Positions 5,318 to 8,276 of a stretch of 8,276 nt of DNA are shown in pieces (the stretch's first letter is position 1; each line of letters begins with the position of its first letter). The stretch is from Euryarchaeota archaeon UBA59 (GTDB lineage Archaea; Thermoplasmatota; Poseidoniia; Poseidoniales; Thalassarchaeaceae). The notes below the pieces were generated by a model that saw only the letters and a list, made by a program, of their open reading frames with translations, searched no databases and was not told the origin of the DNA. Made by a program: the position numbers and the translations under genes. The stretch is from assembly GCA_002505495.1 (NCBI GenBank), contig DAVI01000087.1:6743-15018 (forward strand), given 5' to 3'.

Positions 5318-5491
5318 ATGAGCAAGGGTACTCCGAGCATGGGTAAGCGCCAGAAAAGCACCCACATTCGCTGCCGCCGATGTGGCAAGCACTCCTATCA
5401 CAAGCAGAAGCACAAGTGCGCTTCCTGCGGCTATGGCGTCACCGCTCGCCGGCGTGGCTTCGGCTGGGCCAAGAAGAATCGAAGGCCTTGA
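5318..5491 (+). CDS. rpl37e: Ribosomal protein eL37 (L37e)
   Basis: A 57-residue large-subunit ribosomal protein beginning MSKGTPSMGKR and THIRCRRCG, the family signature. The zinc site is complete: Cys19-x2-Cys22 and Cys34-x2-Cys37 (HKCASCGYG). It is followed by the basic tail ARRRGFGWAKKNRR that threads into 23S rRNA. The ATG at 5318 gives the conserved N-terminus and has GGTGAG a few bases upstream; an in-frame start at 5252 would overlap the membrane-protein gene and add unrelated sequence. In many euryarchaea this gene follows an Lsm gene; here a 55-nt gap separates it from the membrane-protein pair and no Lsm gene is seen. It converges on purF with a 3-nt gap. Confidence 0.96.
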   Translation: MSKGTPSMGKRQKSTHIRCRRCGKHSYHKQKHKCASCGYGVTARRRGFGWAKKNRRP

Positions 5492-5503
5492 CCATCATTC
5501 TTC
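5473..5503. terminator. Inverted repeat at the convergent eL37/purF junction
   Basis: GAAGAAT (5473-5479) and ATTCTTC (5497-5503) are a perfect 7-bp inverted repeat with a 17-nt loop that itself contains the palindrome AAGGCCTT (5482-5489). The repeat spans both stop codons. It may mark transcript ends in both directions, but no T run supports this. Confidence 0.25.
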
Positions 5504-7045
5504 GTTGTGAAGTTCGATGCTACCGACTTCAACAGACTCGCCATTCCCGTTCTGACTCTTGGCAGCATCATTCCGCCGCTGTTCCAACTCGAGCAAGTAC
5601 TCCTCGGTCACGTCACCGGTACAGTAGTCACCGGTGAAGCATGAGCAGTCGAAGGTCGTAATCTCCTCATTGCAAGCAGTACACGATGCAATCAAGTCCT
5701 CAAGGTCCTGATAGAGCAGGAAGTCAGCCCCGATCTGTTCGCTAATCTCTTCGATGCTTCTGCCGTGGGCGACATACTCGGAGCGAGCCGGCATGTCGAT
5801 TCCGTACACGTTGGGGTGAATCAGTGGAGGGGCGGAGGAGGCGAAGTAGACCTTCTTTGCGCCCGCTTCTCTGGCCAATTCGACAATCTTGCGAGAGGTG
5901 TTTCCCCTCACTATTGAGTCGTCGACAAGAAGGACGTTCTTGCCTTCGAACTCCTTTGGAAGCGGATTCAACTTCTTCCGAACCGAGTCCTGTCGCTGCG
6001 CCTGTCCGGGCATGATGAAGGTCCGACCGACATATCTGTTCTTGACGAATCCCTCACGGAACGGAATTCCGAGAGTCTCGGCCATTTGCATCGCCGCAAT
6101 CCGGCCGCTGTCTGGAACGCACATCACAACATCGATGTCTTCGTCCGGCCTCATTCTCTGCAATTTCTTGGCAAGGGCATCTCCCATGTTGCAGCGTGCC
6201 TGGTGAACGGAAATCCCGTCGATAATCGAATCTGGTCTTGAGAAGTAGACATACTCGAAGATACAGGGGATGTTCTGAGGACTTGGGTGGCACTGGTAGG
6301 TGTATAGCTCACCAGTCGGAGAGATGAAGATGCACTCTCCCGGCTCGACATCACGCTCAATCTCAAATCCGAGAGTTACCAAAGCCACGCTCTCTGACGC
6401 CACCGCCCACTCTGTCCCCTCCTCCGTCTCACGACTGCCAAAGACGAGCGGTCGAATCCCATACGGGTCGCGGAATGCGAACATCCCGTAGCCGGTCACC
6501 ATGCCGACCACCGCGTAGCCACCGCTGACTCGAAAGTGGACCTCATGGACCGCCCTGAAAATCTGTTCAATGTTGAGGTAGAGCCCGTTTTGGATGCGCA
6601 ACTGCTTCTTGCCGAGTTTCTGCAGTTCGTGTGCGAGCACGTTTAGGAGAACCTCGGAATCGGAGGCGGTGTTGACGTGGCGGAGGTCGTCGAGGTAGAG
6701 TTGGGTGGCCTGCTCCTCGGCGTTTACGAGGTTACCGTTGTGGGCTATCGTGAGCCCGTACGGCGAATTGACGTAGAGCGGCTGGGCCTCTGCCGTGGAA
6801 CAGGTCCCAGCGGTTGGATACCTGACGTGACCAATTCCCATCGAGCCCTTCAACCGGTCCATGTGGCGCTCATAGAAGACGTCCCGAACCAACCCGTTGC
6901 CTTTGCGGAGGTGAAGGTGCTCATCTTCACAGGTCACAATTCCTGCTGCGTCCTGTCCTCGATGTTGGAGAACGAGGAGACCGTCGTAGAGCATCTGGCT
7001 GACATGGCTATCGGTGGTGCCGACGATGCCGATGATGCCACACAT
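5495..7045 (-). CDS. purF: Amidophosphoribosyltransferase PurF (bacterial E. coli type)
   Basis: A 516-residue enzyme for the first committed step of purine synthesis: PRPP plus glutamine gives phosphoribosylamine. The N-terminal Ntn glutaminase begins MCGI, so Cys2 is the nucleophile without a propeptide. Glutamine-site motifs are HVRYPTAG (73-80), HNGN (102-105) and ASDSE (127-131). The phosphoribosyltransferase domain has the PRPP loop VLLVDDSIVRGNTS (371-384) and the KNRYVGRTFIMPGQ flap (335-348). The whole chain follows E. coli PurF as recalled, including PNVYGIDMP, ending LEQRRNDAAK... IELHNEE where E. coli ends in LEMHNEG. B. subtilis-type Fe-S ligands are only partly kept: the PCFYGID Cys is Asn412. 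Five cysteines (455, 458, 467, 469, 475) cluster near the C-terminus. ATG 7045 has GGGAG 6 nt upstream. Purine-dependent control is not visible beyond repeats in the upstream gap. Confidence 0.97.
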   Translation of the reverse strand: MCGIIGIVGTTDSHVSQMLYDGLLVLQHRGQDAAGIVTCEDEHLHLRKGNGLVRDVFYERHMDRLKGSMGIGHVRYPTAGTCSTAEAQPLYVNSPYGLTIAHNGNLVNAEEQATQLYLDDLRHVNTASDSEVLLNVLAHELQKLGKKQLRIQNGLYLNIEQIFRAVHEVHFRVSGGYAVVGMVTGYGMFAFRDPYGIRPLVFGSRETEEGTEWAVASESVALVTLGFEIERDVEPGECIFISPTGELYTYQCHPSPQNIPCIFEYVYFSRPDSIIDGISVHQARCNMGDALAKKLQRMRPDEDIDVVMCVPDSGRIAAMQMAETLGIPFREGFVKNRYVGRTFIMPGQAQRQDSVRKKLNPLPKEFEGKNVLLVDDSIVRGNTSRKIVELAREAGAKKVYFASSAPPLIHPNVYGIDMPARSEYVAHGRSIEEISEQIGADFLLYQDLEDLIASCTACNEEITTFDCSCFTGDYCTGDVTEEYLLELEQRRNDAAKSQNGNGESVEVGSIELHNEE

Positions 7046-7059
7046 CGGAACTCCCGGTT

Positions 7060-7124
7060 GCCGGCCTCAGCCGTCGGTATTTGGACATTGCCGGCCGCAC
7101 AAACAACGATGATGGGTAGCCGGC
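7060..7124. promoter_or_regulatory. Divergent purF/ThiI-like control region with three GCCGGC palindromes
   Basis: GCCGGC occurs at 7060-7065, 7090-7095 and 7119-7124, start-to-start spacing 30 and 29 bases. The first two are part of a longer direct repeat TTGCCGGCC. An AT-richer element (GTATTTGG, 7077-7084) between the first two could serve as a TATA box for either gene. The even, three-turn spacing suggests a regulator array. Confidence 0.35.
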
Positions 7125-7148
7125 TGGCCCCCTTCGGAGGCGAAAACC

Positions 7149-8009
7149 TTGCGCTGGATTCTCAGAGTGGGTGAATTGACCCTGAAATCGCGGCCTGTGA
7201 GACGCCATATGCGGAAGACCCTCGAGAGGCACCTCCGGGCGCAGGCGGAGGTGCGCGGCGCGAGCCTCTCCGTTCGGCCGTGGGGCGGATTGATCATGGC
7301 CGAAGGTGATGATGATGAGCGGCTCGCCATAGAGGACGCTTTCAGACATTCATTCGGATTGGTGGCGGCTGACCCGGCGACCCCCTTTCCAATCGACCCT
7401 GCTGCGGTCGCCGAGGCTGTCATTGTCGATGAGCCCGGTGCCGGCGCGACCTTCGCGGTGCGCTGTCGGCGGCACGGTCAGAAGGGAGAATGGAACAGCC
7501 AGACCTTCGCAGGCGCGCTGGGGGCGGAAATTCTACGACTGGCACCCCACCTGAAAGTTGACCTCAGCAACCCCGACTGGGAGGTGAAGGTGGCGTTGAT
7601 GACCGAAGAGGTCTTTCTCCTTGAAGAGAGGATTGTCTGCCCCGGAGGTCTGCCCACTGGGGTTCAGGGCACAGTACGGGCGAAGTTGGAGAGCGAGCGA
7701 GACTACCTCGCATCCTACCTCGTGATGAGGAGGGGATGTCGCCTTCTGTTCGGCCCCGATGCGGAGCCCGGGTTGGTTAGCGCACTGGCGAACTGGGACC
7801 CCGCACTTTTGGATGAGTCTTGGGCGGACCGGTTGCAGACATCACCGGGGGTCGGTCATGTCGGGAAGATCTGGGCGGTGGTCGGCGACGACCTTTCCGA
7901 TTTTGTCGACGAGGACGAGGGGCGAGTCCCGTATGCTAGGCTCGAGCCGTTGGTCGGCTGGAGCGACGATGCGCTGCACGAACTCAAACTCCGTGCTGGA
8001 ATCACCTGA
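7149..8009 (+). CDS. ThiI-like THUMP-domain protein with degenerate PP-loop
   Basis: A 286-residue protein with the ThiI arrangement. The N-terminal ferredoxin-like part has ILRVGELTLKSRPVRRHMRK (4-23). The THUMP domain (about 75-170) has TFAVRCRRHG, a SQTFAGALGAEI helix, LKVDLSNPDWEVKV and the end signature GGLPTGVQG. ThiI then has an ATP-binding SGGxDS loop; here the equivalent stretch reads LESERDYLASYLVMRRG (180-196), which keeps the following helix but not the loop. The rest matches a shortened PP-loop domain (AVVGDD... LEPLVGWSDDALHELKLRAG). No rhodanese domain. True ThiI makes 4-thiouridine at U8 of tRNA; this protein probably binds tRNA but cannot adenylate it. The start is TTG at 7149, supported by GGAGG at 7136-7140 and the conserved ILRVGE N-terminus. 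It is divergent from purF. Confidence 0.8.
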   Translation: MRWILRVGELTLKSRPVRRHMRKTLERHLRAQAEVRGASLSVRPWGGLIMAEGDDDERLAIEDAFRHSFGLVAADPATPFPIDPAAVAEAVIVDEPGAGATFAVRCRRHGQKGEWNSQTFAGALGAEILRLAPHLKVDLSNPDWEVKVALMTEEVFLLEERIVCPGGLPTGVQGTVRAKLESERDYLASYLVMRRGCRLLFGPDAEPGLVSALANWDPALLDESWADRLQTSPGVGHVGKIWAVVGDDLSDFVDEDEGRVPYARLEPLVGWSDDALHELKLRAGIT

Positions 8010-8074
8010 GGGAATGCTCCTCGGACTCCTGCGATTGGCCAAAAACAACCGACTTGACCCATTCAGGGATAGCA

Positions 8075-8080
8075 TGATAT
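8075..8080 (+). promoter_or_regulatory. Possible TATA element of the WD40 gene
   Basis: TGATAT lies about 30-35 bases before the ATG at 8110, and no Shine-Dalgarno precedes that ATG, consistent with a short-leader or leaderless mRNA. Weak evidence. The rest of the 8010-8109 gap shows only an A-rich patch at 8041-8048. Confidence 0.3.
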
Positions 8081-8109
8081 CGGAGCCTACTCACCCTTAG
8101 CCGATTCAG

Positions 8110-8276
8110 ATGCCGATGGTAATCGACCCGAAGGAGACTTTCTCCACCGATGAACCTGTCAAGGCTCTCGCACTATCGCCTGACGGAAGTTGGCTCGCCT
8201 GGGGTGACGATGCCGGTACAGTGACCCTTCGCTCACTCACAGGTTCTGAAACCCCCGACCCATTCGTGGTCGAGGG
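8110..8276 (+). CDS. WD40-repeat protein, N-terminal part (3' end outside window)
   Basis: The frame runs open from ATG 8110 to the window end, giving 55 residues. It contains a clear WD40-type blade: VKALALSPDGSWLAWGDDAGTVTLRSL, with the SPDG turn, the hydrophobic LAWG strand and the DDAGTVTLRSL strand in the usual order. This would be the first blade of a beta-propeller, presumably a protein-interaction scaffold. No signal peptide is seen, so it is probably cytoplasmic. A second in-frame ATG at 8116 is an alternative start. No further function can be assigned from this fragment. Confidence 0.72.
   Translation, partial: MPMVIDPKETFSTDEPVKALALSPDGSWLAWGDDAGTVTLRSLTGSETPDPFVVE

Noticed and set aside
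6677..7174. A 165-codon plus-strand open frame opposite the purF start
   Set aside because: It is antisense to the conserved glutaminase domain, has no recognisable motif, and is explained as a shadow of a GC-rich gene.
1..8276. CRISPR array, insertion sequence, integrase or attachment site
   Set aside because: No regularly spaced direct repeats, transposase or integrase motifs, or terminal inverted repeats were seen. The Cas4-like cluster at 250-279 has no cas neighbours inside the window.

Overview
The window looks like a compact euryarchaeal chromosome segment, most likely from a Marine Group II (Poseidoniales) or related Thermoplasmatota archaeon. The evidence is the archaeal/eukaryal-type information genes (eL42, eS27, aIF2-alpha, Nop10, a PAC2-family proteasome chaperone, eL37), a SAMP/Urm1-like ubiquitin-fold protein, a serine tRNA without an encoded CCA, short intergenic gaps and moderately high GC. 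The lineage is inferred from gene content and style, not from any search. There is no sign of a mobile element, prophage or CRISPR array.

Layout. At 1-978 (+) is the 3' part of a RecB/Cas4-like PD-(D/E)XK nuclease gene whose product continues into what look like two RPA-type OB folds. tRNA-Ser(CGA) lies at 1020-1102 (+). At 1173-1373 (+) is a 66-residue sulfur-carrier/ubiquitin-like protein ending in Gly-Gly. It converges, with a 5-nt gap, on a minus-strand operon read from 3743 down to 1379: eL42, eS27, aIF2-alpha, Nop10, PAC2. This is a classic conserved archaeal translation and proteostasis cluster. The divergent intergenic region (3744-3973) holds a TATA element, several inverted repeats and the start of an unrecognised two-gene membrane-protein operon (3974-4762 and 4759-5262, +). 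eL37 follows at 5318-5491 (+) and converges, with a 3-nt gap, on purF (7045-5495, -). Divergent from purF is a ThiI-like THUMP protein (7149-8009, +) whose PP-loop is degenerate. A WD40-repeat protein begins at 8110 and runs off the window.

How the genes relate. Most of the window serves protein synthesis and quality control: ribosomal proteins, initiation factor, rRNA pseudouridylation factor, a tRNA, and proteasome assembly or gating. Two genes point to sulfur/tRNA or ubiquitin-like chemistry (the SAMP-like protein and the ThiI-like protein), and one is the committed step of purine synthesis. The most interesting points are: the nuclease plus OB-fold architecture; a ThiI-like protein that has lost its ATP-binding loop; an eL42 lacking three of the four usual zinc ligands; a PAC2 protein ending in a proteasome-docking HbYX tail; an E. 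coli-type PurF in an archaeal setting with extra C-terminal cysteines; and small structured control regions between divergent genes.
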